Positions 25,012 to 34,033 of a DNA stretch of 64,000 nt are shown one piece after another. The position numbers and the translations under genes are program-made. The notes below the pieces were generated by a model. It searched no databases. It saw only the letters and a list, made by a program, of their open reading frames with translations, and was not told the DNA's origin. The DNA lies in NCBI GenBank assembly GCA_964542475.1, contig CAZIUL010000005.1:106084-170083 (forward strand), read 5' to 3'. This DNA is from CAZIUL01 sp964542475. GTDB taxonomy: Bacteria; Planctomycetota; B15-G4; CAYZWU01. How positions within the stretch are numbered: position 1 is the stretch's first letter; each line of letters opens with the position of its first letter.

Positions 25012-26691
25012 CTACGTTTCCCACGACGCCTTCATTAAGATTCCGCCCCCGAGATAGACCGCATCTTTGATCCCGTTCTCAAGCATGATCCTGGTGGATT
25101 CGGCCGAGCGAAGGCCCTTCGAACATACAAGGAGCACAGGTTTGTCCTTCGGGACCTCTTCCCACCTTTTGCGAAGCTCTTCGAGGGGGATGTTGATGAT
25201 CCCATCCAGGGGGATGGGATCGTTTTCCATCTCTTCGGGCGTGCGCACATCGATGATGGTTCTGCCCCCACAATCCGCTCCAGGAGATAGCCCTTCCACT
25301 CCTTCCCGCACTGCGTTCTGCGCGGCGCATCCCAGCGAGAACAGCGGATCAACAGCCGGGGCGAACGGCGGCGCGTACGCGAACTCCGAATCGATCAGGT
25401 CGTCGAGTCGCCCCTCTTTCTTGAGCAGCGACGCGAGCAGGTCAACCCTTTTCACCACTTCTCCCGTGCCGTACCCCTGCATCCCCAGAAGCCTCTGAGT
25501 GCCTTTTTCGAACACGAGCTTGAGAAGCACGTTTTCCGATTCAGGGTAGTACTCAGGCCTGTCCGAAAAGGTGCCCCATGCGCATGACGCGTCAAATCCA
25601 GCCTCGGCGGCAGCTCTTTCGGTGAGCCCTGTGCACGCGACATTCAGGTCGAACACCTTGAGCGCCGCGCTTCCGACCACCGGACCGAACCCGTCCTTTT
25701 TCCCGCCGATGTTCGAGCCTGCCACGCGGCCCTGGCGGTTGGCGAGCGACCCGAGCGGCATAAGAGCCGGCTTGCCCGAGATCGCATGCTTCACCTCGAT
25801 GACGTCACCCGCAGCGTAAATGTCCGGGTCCGATGTGCGCATCTGCTTGTCAACAACGATCCCTCCGAGCTCTCCGATATCGATGCCGCATTCGACGGCC
25901 AGGCTGTTTTGCGGTTTCACGCCAAGCGCCATCACCGCGTGGTCCGCCTCGATCGAACCGTCCTTCGTCTTGATGACAACCCCGTCTCCGGTGTCTGTGA
26001 CCTCCTCCACGGGGCAGCCCGTGTGGATCTCCACGTCCTCGCTTTTCAGGTACGCTTCAACTCCGCGCGCTGTTTCCTCGTCCATTATCCCGGGCAGGAT
26101 CTGCGGGGCCGCCTCGATCATTACAACCTCGGCGCCCCAGAGAGATCCGAAAGACTCGGCGAGCTCGCACCCTATGAACCCTCCTCCGATGATCCCGACC
26201 TTCCTGATTTCGCCTTTCGCGAGGGCCTTTTTGATGCTGATGGCATCGTGCAATGTTTTGAACGTTGTGATCCGCGGGCTCTTTTTTTCGACCCCCGGCA
26301 GTACATTCGGGCTCGCTCCCGCAGCGATGACAAGCTTGTCATAAGCGATCTCGGTTTCATCCTGTGTCTCGACCGCTTTGCACAGGACTTTCCGCTCTTT
26401 CCTGTTGATGCGCTCCACCCTGGTCATGGTGAGCACTTCCAGATCCTTGGCAGCGCTGAAAAAATCGGGATCCCTGACCAGCCCGTAGGGTGTGCTGCGA
26501 AGCTTGTCGACGTTTTCGATGTCTCCGGACACGAAATACGGCATCCCGCAGGCGCCGTAGGAAATGTACGACCCCTGATCAATTACGGTTATCTTCGCTT
26601 TACCAAGAAGCCTCCTGGCCCTGCACGCAGCGCGAAGCCCTGCTGCTGAAGCGCCTATTACAACTACTTTCAATGATCCGGTGCTCTCCAT
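25012..26691 (-). CDS. CoA-disulfide/polysulfide reductase-type flavoprotein fused to rhodanese
   Basis: The 559-residue protein combines an FAD/NAD(P)H disulfide reductase with a C-terminal rhodanese domain. The FAD site is VVVIGASAAGL. The single active cysteine sits in SYGACGMPYF (C48), as in CoA-disulfide reductases. GIIGGGFIGCELAE is the pyridine-nucleotide site and YAAGDVIEV the second FAD contact. The rhodanese domain at about 470-555 ends with LLVCSKGLRS (C523). This is the arrangement of NADH-dependent persulfide/polysulfide reductases (Npsr type). It likely reduces CoA- or thiol-bound sulfane sulfur. No operon partner exists; the next genes run divergently. Confidence 0.85.
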   Translation of the reverse strand: MESTGSLKVVVIGASAAGLRAACRARRLLGKAKITVIDQGSYISYGACGMPYFVSGDIENVDKLRSTPYGLVRDPDFFSAAKDLEVLTMTRVERINRKERKVLCKAVETQDETEIAYDKLVIAAGASPNVLPGVEKKSPRITTFKTLHDAISIKKALAKGEIRKVGIIGGGFIGCELAESFGSLWGAEVVMIEAAPQILPGIMDEETARGVEAYLKSEDVEIHTGCPVEEVTDTGDGVVIKTKDGSIEADHAVMALGVKPQNSLAVECGIDIGELGGIVVDKQMRTSDPDIYAAGDVIEVKHAISGKPALMPLGSLANRQGRVAGSNIGGKKDGFGPVVGSAALKVFDLNVACTGLTERAAAEAGFDASCAWGTFSDRPEYYPESENVLLKLVFEKGTQRLLGMQGYGTGEVVKRVDLLASLLKKEGRLDDLIDSEFAYAPPFAPAVDPLFSLGCAAQNAVREGVEGLSPGADCGGRTIIDVRTPEEMENDPIPLDGIINIPLEELRKRWEEVPKDKPVLLVCSKGLRSAESTRIMLENGIKDAVYLGGGILMKASWET

Positions 26692-26911
26692 CTCTGCTCT
26701 CCTTGATCAACAGGTTTCCAGGTTATTTCGTTTTCATAAATGCCAGATATTGCTTGACATTTGTTGCCAGAATTTTAATTTTGATCTTTTCTTCTGTACA
26801 TCTTGGGTTATGACTTCGATTCGGTCAAGACCCGGTTTTGTATTATTGTAACTTGCGACTGCCAAAGGTGTTGCATTATTCTCGGTTCATAAGGACGGTA
26901 CTGGTGACAGC

Positions 26912-27319
26912 ATGACCATCAAAATCACAGGCAAAACACACGATCTGGATTTCAGCGCAAAAATCGCGGAAATCTGCGGGGAAAACATCCACAAGTGCAT
27001 GCAGTGCGGAACCTGCACGGGCGGCTGCCCAATGACAGGTGAAATGGATGTAACGCCCCGGAAGATGATGCTGCTTTCGCACATGGGCATGAAGGAAGAG
27101 GTTTCCGGATCGAACACGGTGTGGCTATGCGCCACATGCAACACCTGTTACGCGCGATGCCCGCGCGGGCTGGACATCCCGAAGATCATGGAAGCCATCC
27201 GCCAGATCAGGCTCAGGGCAAACGAGAACCACGTCGAGCCGAACAAGATCTCAAAAGAGGTGCTTCGCAAGGCACCGCAGATCGCCATGGTAAGCTGTTT
27301 TCGCAAGCACACCTCATGA
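26912..27319 (+). CDS. HdrC-like [4Fe-4S] ferredoxin subunit
   Basis: This 135-residue protein has two classic cluster motifs, CMQCGTCTGGCP (C29-C39) and CATCNTCYARCP (C73-C83), in the HdrC pattern. It passes electrons to the following HdrB-like subunit, 17 bases downstream. It opens a four-gene set with an SdhB-like and a FrdA-like protein. A possible promoter, TTGACA at 26754-26759 with TAATTT 16 bases on, lies about 130 bases upstream. The protein is short but complete. Confidence 0.85.
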   Translation: MTIKITGKTHDLDFSAKIAEICGENIHKCMQCGTCTGGCPMTGEMDVTPRKMMLLSHMGMKEEVSGSNTVWLCATCNTCYARCPRGLDIPKIMEAIRQIRLRANENHVEPNKISKEVLRKAPQIAMVSCFRKHTS

Positions 27320-27336
27320 TTTGATCGAGGAAGTAA

Positions 27337-28221
27337 ATGAAGGTTTCATACTATCCCGGCTGCACGTTGAAGACCAAGTCGAAGAACCTGGAGAAGCCAG
27401 GCATCGCCGCGATGGAAGCGCTGGGCGTGGAGCTCGTCGAGCTCGAACGCTGGAACTGCTGCGGAGTCGTTTATTCCCTGTCGGATGACGACCTTCTCAA
27501 GGTGGTAGCCCCGGTCCGCGACCTGATCAGGGTTGCCGAAGAGGGGTACGACAAGGTCGTGACAATGTGCTCCATGTGCTACAACACACTCGCCCGCGCG
27601 AACCTTCTGATGCGCACCGACGAGGAAAAGCGCAAAACCCTGAACGACTTCATGGAAGAGGAGCCCGACTACTCAGGCGAGGTGGAGGTGCTCCATCTGT
27701 TGAACTTTCTCCGCGACGAGATCGGCTGGGACAAGGTCAAGGCAGCGGTAAAGGTTCCGCTCGACGGCTTGAAGGCGGCCCCGTTCTACGGGTGTACCCT
27801 TGTCAGGCCTGAAGAGGTTGCCATCGATTCGGCGGAGAACCCGAGGTTCATGCACGATCTCCTGTCCGCCCTTGGTGCATCCACGGTCGACCTGCCAAAC
27901 GGAACCGATTGCTGCGGCGCCTACCAGATGATTAGCCACCCGGATGCCTCCATTAAAGCCGTCGCCAACATCATCGGTCCCGCTGAAAAACGCGAAGCGG
28001 ATGCGGTAGTGACCGCATGCCCGCTCTGCGAGTACAACCTCGGAATGCAGCAGTCCGCTGTTCTCGAGAAGCACAGCGATCTCAAAGCTGTTCCGACCTT
28101 TTATTTCACACAACTCATGGCTGTTGCCATGGGTGTTGATGCCCAAGAATGCTGTTTTGGTCTGAACATGCCGGGCGCGAAAGAGCTGCTCGAAGAAAAG
28201 AAGTACCTCGTATCCGCGTGA
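27337..28221 (+). CDS. HdrB-like CCG-domain subunit
   Basis: This 294-residue protein has two CCG domains, the site of disulfide reduction in heterodisulfide reductases. The first has YYPGCTLK (C9), WNCCGV (C41-C42) and CSMC (C78, C81). The second has FYGCTLVRP (C153), DCCGAY (C192-C193) and CPLC (C228, C231). All ligands expected for noncubane clusters are present in both. The neighbours make it the thiol/disulfide module of a soluble fumarate reductase-like complex. GAGGAAG precedes the ATG. Confidence 0.88.
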   Translation: MKVSYYPGCTLKTKSKNLEKPGIAAMEALGVELVELERWNCCGVVYSLSDDDLLKVVAPVRDLIRVAEEGYDKVVTMCSMCYNTLARANLLMRTDEEKRKTLNDFMEEEPDYSGEVEVLHLLNFLRDEIGWDKVKAAVKVPLDGLKAAPFYGCTLVRPEEVAIDSAENPRFMHDLLSALGASTVDLPNGTDCCGAYQMISHPDASIKAVANIIGPAEKREADAVVTACPLCEYNLGMQQSAVLEKHSDLKAVPTFYFTQLMAVAMGVDAQECCFGLNMPGAKELLEEKKYLVSA

Positions 28222-28314
28222 CGCGCTTGTTTTCATCGAACAGGCAAACGAATGACGAAAAGGTTTATTTTTACAAGACTTTAACAAGAGTTCATTGAAC
28301 CACAGAGGTAGCAA

Positions 28315-29055
28315 ATGAGTCCGACCACCGAGATTACCGAGGATCTGCTTCCCATTTACATCATGGGAAAAAAGTATGATGTGCCCCCGTCGCTCACCAT
28401 CATGAAGGCGATGGAGCACGCGGGCTACCAGTTCGTGCGAGGCTGCGGCTGCCGCGGCGGAATCTGCGGTGCCTGCGGCACTGTCTACCGCCTTCCCGGA
28501 GATTATCACATCCGCGTGGGGCTGGCGTGCCAGACCGTTGTCCAGGCGAACATGTACCTGACGCAGATCCCGTTCTATCCGGCGAACAGGGCCGAGTACG
28601 ATTTCGATAAGACCAAGGGCGACGCGGAGGATGTTTTCGAAGCCTACCCCGAGCTCTTCAGGTGCGTGGCCTGCAACGCCTGCACCAAGGTGTGCCCGAT
28701 GGATGTCCAGGTCATGGACTACATCGCCGCAATCAAGAGGGGCGACCTCGAGAAGGCGACCGATCTTTCCTTTGACTGCATCCAGTGCGGGCTCTGCACG
28801 ACCAGGTGCATGGGAGAGCTGCCCCAGTACCACATCGCCCAAATGGTCCGCCGCATCGCGGGCGCAAGGCTCGCACCTGTTTCCAAGCATTGCGACGAGA
28901 TGGTGGACCAGATCAAGGGAGGCAGATACAAGGAGCACCTTGCCAAGCTCAAAGAGATGGGCGAGGACGAGCTCAAGGAGCTTTACAAGGCGCGCGAAAA
29001 CGAACCCGCTCTTGCGGAAGAGATGTGGGAGCCAAAGGAAAAAACGTACCTGTAG
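28315..29055 (+). CDS. Fumarate reductase/succinate dehydrogenase-like iron-sulfur subunit
   Basis: This 246-residue protein has an N-terminal [2Fe-2S] domain with CGCRGGICGACG (C44-C54) and LACQT (C72). Two cluster motifs follow, CVACNACTKVC (C117-C127) and CIQCGLCTTRC (C155-C165). It is SdhB/FrdB-like, but the second pair is spaced as in ferredoxins with an intact fourth cysteine. That suggests two [4Fe-4S] clusters rather than the usual [4Fe-4S] plus [3Fe-4S]. It lies between the HdrB-like and FrdA-like genes. No heme-binding anchor gene accompanies it. Confidence 0.82.
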   Translation: MSPTTEITEDLLPIYIMGKKYDVPPSLTIMKAMEHAGYQFVRGCGCRGGICGACGTVYRLPGDYHIRVGLACQTVVQANMYLTQIPFYPANRAEYDFDKTKGDAEDVFEAYPELFRCVACNACTKVCPMDVQVMDYIAAIKRGDLEKATDLSFDCIQCGLCTTRCMGELPQYHIAQMVRRIAGARLAPVSKHCDEMVDQIKGGRYKEHLAKLKEMGEDELKELYKARENEPALAEEMWEPKEKTYL

Positions 29056-29207
29056 ACAAGACCGCCATCAGGCGGAACCCGTCGATGCCTGCTGGAATGC
29101 GTACGCGGCATCGAGCCCGTTCGATAGGGCATCCGCGGGATTTCTGCCGGGGCTGTATAAGTGTTGAATCGATCCGTTTTTGAAGAAACGATAGAGAAAG
29201 GTTGACA

Positions 29208-30881
29208 ATGCCGTATCCTGAATCACTCAAGGGTTACATCAAGAAAGTCGAAGAGACCAGGCCGTTACGCGTGGAGCGCAAGAAGAAGGACGAAGAGGTC
29301 CCCTTCATGTCTCTGGAGGAGCGCGCCGAAATATTAAAAAAATTCCATCCCGATGCCAAGGAGGAAGGCCGCCGCGAGATAAAGGTCGGGCCGTCCAAGG
29401 GTTACGGGATCGCGCACGAGATGGTGGATCTCCTGGAAGCCAAAAGCCGGGTCGATCCGGCGAAGGTGGATTTGAGTAAGCCGGAGCATGAAACCGACGT
29501 GCTGATCATCGGAGGCGGCGGCGCGGGCAGCTCCGCGGCGCTACTGGCACAGGAGCAGGGCGCCAAGGTGACAATCGTCACGAAGCTTCGCCACGGCGAT
29601 GCGAACACCATGATGGCTGAAGGCGGGATTCAGGCCGCAACCAAGGGGGAAAAGGATTCGCCGTACTGCCACTACCTGGATGTAATGGGCGGCGGACACT
29701 TCAAGAACGTTCCCGAGCTGGTGGAAGGGCTTGTGACCGAAGCGCCTGACGTGATCAACTGGCTTCTGAAGCTGGGATGCAACTTCGACAAGTTCGATGA
29801 CGGCAGGTTGAGAACGCTTCACGGCGGGGGAACATCGCGCAAGCGCATGCACTCGGCCGCCGACATCACCGGCGCCGAGATGATGCGTACGGTGCGCGAC
29901 GAGGTCCGCAACCGCTCATCCGACATTAAGGTCATCGAGTTCGCACCCGCGGTCGAGCTGATTCTCAACGAGCACGGCCACTGCGCGGGCGCTGTCTTGT
30001 ACAACATGGATACCGAGGAGTACTTCTTTGTCAAGGCCAAGGCCGTGATCATGGCCACCGGCGGGAGCGGAAGGCTTCACATACAGGACTTCATGACAAC
30101 AAACCACTACGGCGCCACTGCCGACGGGATCATCATCGCTTACAGGGCGGGCGTGCCCGTCTGCTTCCTGCACACGGTGCAGTACCATCCGACCGGGGTG
30201 ATCTTCCCCGAGCAGGCGGAAGGGATTCTCATCACGGAGAAGTTCCGCGGCGCCGGGGCCAACATACTGAACGTCAATGGAGAGCAGTTCGTGAACGAGC
30301 GTGAACCCCGCGACGTGGAGGCTGCCGCGTTCATCAGGGAATGCACGGAGCGCGGGCTCGGCGTGCCCACTCCCACGGGCAAGGCGGGCGTGTGGCTCGA
30401 CAGCCCGATGATCGACGATCTGAGCGGCGAAGGGTTCGTGGAGATGAACTTCCGCGGGAAGCACATCCTGTACGACCGTTTCGAGATCGACATCTCCAAG
30501 GAGCCGATGCTGGTTTACCCAACGCTTCACTATCAGAACGGCGGCCTGGAGTTCAAGAAGGACGGCACAACCTGCCTGCCCGGGCTTTACGTTGCCGGCG
30601 AGGTCGGCGGCGGGATACACGGAGAAAACAGGCTCATGGGCAATTCGCTGCTCGACATCATGGTCTACGGCCGTATCTCCGGCAAGAGCGCCGGCGAGTA
30701 CGCCAAGGGTTCGGCAAAGGACGGCGCGCTATCGCTCGCGCACGTGGAAAAGTACAACAAGGAGCTCGATGAAGCGGGGGTCGGCCTCGACCGCGTGGCC
30801 CCAATGCTTCTGCCCGACTACACGCTCCAGCAGGTGAAAGATAAGCAGCTCACCAGCAAATACCTCGGAACCATGCGGTAG
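29208..30881 (+). CDS. Fumarate reductase/succinate dehydrogenase-like flavoprotein subunit
   Basis: This is a 557-residue FAD protein. After an unusual N-terminal extension of about 90 residues come the FAD motif VLIIGGGGAGSSAALLA and the family signatures MMAEGGIQAA and HTVQYHPTG. PRDVEAAAF carries the catalytic arginine region, and GLYVAGEVGGGIHGENRLMG is also present. It interconverts fumarate and succinate. I chose ATG 29208 with AAAGG upstream; TTG 29202 is less likely. With HdrC, HdrB and SdhB-like subunits it resembles a thiol:fumarate reductase with separated subunits. Direction in vivo is inferred only. Confidence 0.87.
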   Translation: MPYPESLKGYIKKVEETRPLRVERKKKDEEVPFMSLEERAEILKKFHPDAKEEGRREIKVGPSKGYGIAHEMVDLLEAKSRVDPAKVDLSKPEHETDVLIIGGGGAGSSAALLAQEQGAKVTIVTKLRHGDANTMMAEGGIQAATKGEKDSPYCHYLDVMGGGHFKNVPELVEGLVTEAPDVINWLLKLGCNFDKFDDGRLRTLHGGGTSRKRMHSAADITGAEMMRTVRDEVRNRSSDIKVIEFAPAVELILNEHGHCAGAVLYNMDTEEYFFVKAKAVIMATGGSGRLHIQDFMTTNHYGATADGIIIAYRAGVPVCFLHTVQYHPTGVIFPEQAEGILITEKFRGAGANILNVNGEQFVNEREPRDVEAAAFIRECTERGLGVPTPTGKAGVWLDSPMIDDLSGEGFVEMNFRGKHILYDRFEIDISKEPMLVYPTLHYQNGGLEFKKDGTTCLPGLYVAGEVGGGIHGENRLMGNSLLDIMVYGRISGKSAGEYAKGSAKDGALSLAHVEKYNKELDEAGVGLDRVAPMLLPDYTLQQVKDKQLTSKYLGTMR

Positions 30882-30970
30882 GTGGCAGGAGGGGCACGGC
30901 AAGCATCCGGTTCCGAACAGGCGGATCCACGCGCTTCACTATTGCTGAACCTTTGTATCGAGGGCATACC

Positions 30971-33082
30971 ATGGACTCTTTCCAGCTTGGTTTCGAAGAG
31001 GGAAAAAAACTGCTAGAACCGTACGGGATCCCGATCCTCGGACAAGTTGCAGCGTCAAGGGATGAAGCTCTGGCTGCCGCGGGCGAGCTGGGTTACCCGG
31101 TGGCGCTCAAATCCGTGTCCGAGAAGATCATCCACAAGACCGACGTTGGAGTGGTGTTTCTCGATCTCGTGAACGAGGCCGCTGCAGGGGATGCCTACGA
31201 CAAGATCGTAGACAACGCGAGGCGGGCGGGCGCAGGCGAGCTGGACGGCGTTCTTGTGCAGAAGATGGCCAAATCGGGCTTTGAGCTGCTCGTGGGCGCC
31301 AAGCAGGACGCATGTTTCGGCACAGTGACCATGGTGGGTCACGGCGGCCGTTTCGTGGAGCTGTTCGAGGACGTGGCGCCCGGAGTCGGAGTTCTCACTC
31401 GCGAAGATGTGCTCCGCATGCTCTCGCACACAATGGCCGGCAGGATACTCGATGGCTTCCGCGGCCCGCCGCTTGACATGGAAGCGGTCGTCAGCCTTGC
31501 AATAAACGTATCCAGGTTCATGGATGAAAATCCTGAAATCCACGAGCTGGACCTGAACCCGGTCCTCGTGTACGAAAGCGGTTTCGCTGTTGTGGACGCC
31601 CGCCTGATCAAAGGCGATGCCGTTGAGTCCGCCCGCTGCACCGACCTTTCCGAAACACGCATGAAGAGCCTCGACTCGGTGTTCAACCCCGGATCCGTAG
31701 CTGTTGTCGGGGCATCCAGGCACGGCACGATCGGGGGGATCATCCTCAAAAACTCGAGCCGGGTCAAAAAGCTCTATCCCATAAATCCGCGGTACAAGGA
31801 GCTGCTCAAAAGGCCGTGCTATCCGTCTTTGTCCAGCCTTACGGAAACCCCTGATGTGGGGGTCTTCGTGACAGGCGCGGAGAACGCGGTGAAGAGCTTC
31901 GAGGATTTCTGCGAAGCCGGAGGCAAGGGCGCGATCATCGTGAGCGACGGGTTTGCCGAGATCGGCAGGAGCGACCTCGAAGAGGAGCTCAAACGGATAA
32001 GCGTCAAGCACGATGTCGTGTATATCGGGCCCAACTGCCTCGGCGTGATCGACAACTTCTCCGGGCTGAACACGCTTTTTATCCCGGAGCAGAGAACAGC
32101 CTCGCTTCGAGAACCGTGCGGGTTGGGGATTATTTCCCAGAGCGGCGGGATCGGTCTCGAGTTTCTGGAGATGCTGGAAGCTGACAACCTTTCGGTCGGC
32201 AGATGGATTTCCTGCGGGAACGCGAGCGGCGTGGACCTGGCCGAGATCTTGGCCCACATGGGTGACGATGACCGGATCGATACGATAGCCCTGTACCTGG
32301 AAGGCATCAAGAACGGTCTCGGTTTCATGGAGGTTGGAAAGAGGGTGAGCCGCGGGAAGCCGGTGATCGTGATCAAGGGCGGGGTCGGCGGGGGGGCCGC
32401 AGCCACGATGTCGCACACCGCATCGCTCGCCGGGAGCTTCCAGGCGTTCAAGGCGTGCTGCGACCAGGCCGGTTTTTTTCTGGTCGAGGAGCTGACAGAG
32501 GATCCGAAGATCCTGATCAACATCATATCCATTCTCTCAACACAGCCCAGAGCCAATGGGAACCGCGTGGCGGTTGTCAGCGTGGGCGGAGGAGCTGCAA
32601 TACTTCTCGCGGACCAGGTCACCGAGGAGGGAATGGAGCTTGCCGAGTTCGAGCCGGACACGGTGAAGAGTTTCCAGGGGCTACTGGGTGCGAAAGCCAA
32701 AGAAGCATCGCCAGCAGAGAGGGATCGGATCATTGCGCGGCTCGGCAACAACCCGGTGGATCTTTTCGGCGAGTGCGATGACGAGCGCCTGCTCGAGGCG
32801 ATCAGAATCCTGGACCGGGATCCGAACACCGATATCATCCTCGTGGGACTTTACCTTCAGGTGCCGTACCTGTCCGAGTACCTCACGGAGCGTCTCGTGG
32901 ACCTGAACCTGGAAATTACAAAACCGCTGATAATCTCGCCGCGCGGGTTCTCAAAGCACGTGCTCAGATCCCGGGAGTACCTCTACTCCAAGGATTTCCA
33001 AACCTACACGGTTCCCATGGTAAAGCCGTTAGCCATCGCCACAAAGATATGGCAGAGGTACGAGACCGATTTCACGCGGTAG
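30971..33082 (+). CDS. Acyl/acetate-CoA ligase (ADP-forming), fused subunits
   Basis: This 703-residue enzyme converts acyl-CoA, ADP and phosphate to acid, CoA and ATP, saving energy during fermentation or peptide breakdown. The order is unusual. The ATP-grasp (beta) part is N-terminal (GYPVALKSVSEKIIHKTDVG, IHELDLNPVLV). The CoA-binding and ligase (alpha) parts follow (GASRHGTIGGIILKN, ISQSGGIGLEFLEML). SHTASLAGS carries the phosphorylated histidine (about H482). ATG 30971 with GAGGG upstream is preferred over the ATG at 30953. Substrate cannot be read from the sequence. Confidence 0.87.
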   Translation: MDSFQLGFEEGKKLLEPYGIPILGQVAASRDEALAAAGELGYPVALKSVSEKIIHKTDVGVVFLDLVNEAAAGDAYDKIVDNARRAGAGELDGVLVQKMAKSGFELLVGAKQDACFGTVTMVGHGGRFVELFEDVAPGVGVLTREDVLRMLSHTMAGRILDGFRGPPLDMEAVVSLAINVSRFMDENPEIHELDLNPVLVYESGFAVVDARLIKGDAVESARCTDLSETRMKSLDSVFNPGSVAVVGASRHGTIGGIILKNSSRVKKLYPINPRYKELLKRPCYPSLSSLTETPDVGVFVTGAENAVKSFEDFCEAGGKGAIIVSDGFAEIGRSDLEEELKRISVKHDVVYIGPNCLGVIDNFSGLNTLFIPEQRTASLREPCGLGIISQSGGIGLEFLEMLEADNLSVGRWISCGNASGVDLAEILAHMGDDDRIDTIALYLEGIKNGLGFMEVGKRVSRGKPVIVIKGGVGGGAAATMSHTASLAGSFQAFKACCDQAGFFLVEELTEDPKILINIISILSTQPRANGNRVAVVSVGGGAAILLADQVTEEGMELAEFEPDTVKSFQGLLGAKAKEASPAERDRIIARLGNNPVDLFGECDDERLLEAIRILDRDPNTDIILVGLYLQVPYLSEYLTERLVDLNLEITKPLIISPRGFSKHVLRSREYLYSKDFQTYTVPMVKPLAIATKIWQRYETDFTR

Positions 33083-33157
33083 GTGCGGTTCGCGAACTGC
33101 CCGGTTCATGCCAGGTTCCAGCCGGGCTCTTCTCTCCCGAAAGCTTGACCCCTCTCT

Positions 33158-33190
33158 GCCGCAGCAGAAGAGTATGAAATAAGCGGGCTA
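33158..33190 (+). repeat. TGCGGGTTA intergenic repeat, copy 4 (variant)
   Basis: GCCGCAGCAGAAGAGTATGA followed by AATAAGCGGGCTA is a diverged core. Its last three bases (CTA) are the TAG stop codon of the minus-strand response regulator gene. Confidence 0.75.
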
Positions 33191-33973
33191 CAGCCCCAGC
33201 GCTTTGATCTCCTGTTCGAAACGGGAAGGGTTTATCTCCAGAAGCCAGCCTTCGCCGTATGAATCCTGGAGTACTTCTTCAGGATCCGCGAGCACCTTTT
33301 CGTTCACCTTTACCACGCTGCCGGAGAGAGGGGACCAGATCACGTGCGACCTCAGGTCCGCTGTGAACAGCTGCAGGCACATGCTTCCCTGGCGGAGTTC
33401 GTCGCCGACCGAGGGCATGTCCACGGTCAGTACCTTGCCGATCATGAGAAGGAACGGGCGTTCAACCCCGATGAGCACGTTGCCGCTCTTCCGGCGCATC
33501 ATCCAGGTGTGCCCGCCGATTCCATTGAACGCGTTGGCCGGCTTCCGCTCGCCTCTTCCGATGAACTCTTCGGGTTCAGCCGCTGTCCCGGCTCCTTCCC
33601 CGCCAACGAGCTGGGCCGCGCGTTTCACAACCCCCCTCAGCTCCGACTTGGTGAACGGCTTGGAAACATAGTCGAACGCGCCGAGCTGCATGGCCTGGAG
33701 CGCGGTGTTGATGGTGGCGTACCCCGTGACCATGATGATGGGGATCCCTGCATGCTTCGACTTGACCTCCTTCATGAGCTCCAGCCCGTCCATATCAGGC
33801 ATCATCAGATCCGTCAGGATGATATGAACCGTTTCCTTTTTCAGGATTTTGAGCGCGTCCTCGGCGGACAGCACCTTGAACACTTTGTCCGTGTCCTGTC
33901 TCAGGTGCCTCTCAGCGCTGTCGAGCACGATCTGTTCGTCGTCAACCACTAAAATGTTCAATTCTGTTTCCAT
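33188..33973 (-). CDS. Response regulator with GcvH-like C-terminal domain lacking the lipoyl lysine
   Basis: The receiver domain (residues 1-118) has ILVVDDEQ, the phosphoacceptor D55 in LTDLMMPDMDG, T84 in VTGYATI and K105 in VSKPF. The output half (about 148-250) resembles glycine cleavage protein H: GHTWMMRRKSGNVLIGV, WSPLSGSVVKVNEKVLADPE and GEGWLLEINP. The lysine that would carry lipoate aligns with Leu207 in TADLRSHVIW, so lipoylation looks impossible. The histidine kinase gene lies 60 bases upstream on the same strand and is the probable partner. No DNA-binding domain is present. The stop codon lies in a repeat. Confidence 0.85.
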   Translation of the reverse strand: METELNILVVDDEQIVLDSAERHLRQDTDKVFKVLSAEDALKILKKETVHIILTDLMMPDMDGLELMKEVKSKHAGIPIIMVTGYATINTALQAMQLGAFDYVSKPFTKSELRGVVKRAAQLVGGEGAGTAAEPEEFIGRGERKPANAFNGIGGHTWMMRRKSGNVLIGVERPFLLMIGKVLTVDMPSVGDELRQGSMCLQLFTADLRSHVIWSPLSGSVVKVNEKVLADPEEVLQDSYGEGWLLEINPSRFEQEIKALGL

Positions 33974-34033
33974 AGCTCGACTCCATGGTTTTATTTTCTA
34001 TTTCTCGTAGATCCTTTGTCGGCCGCTACCGGT

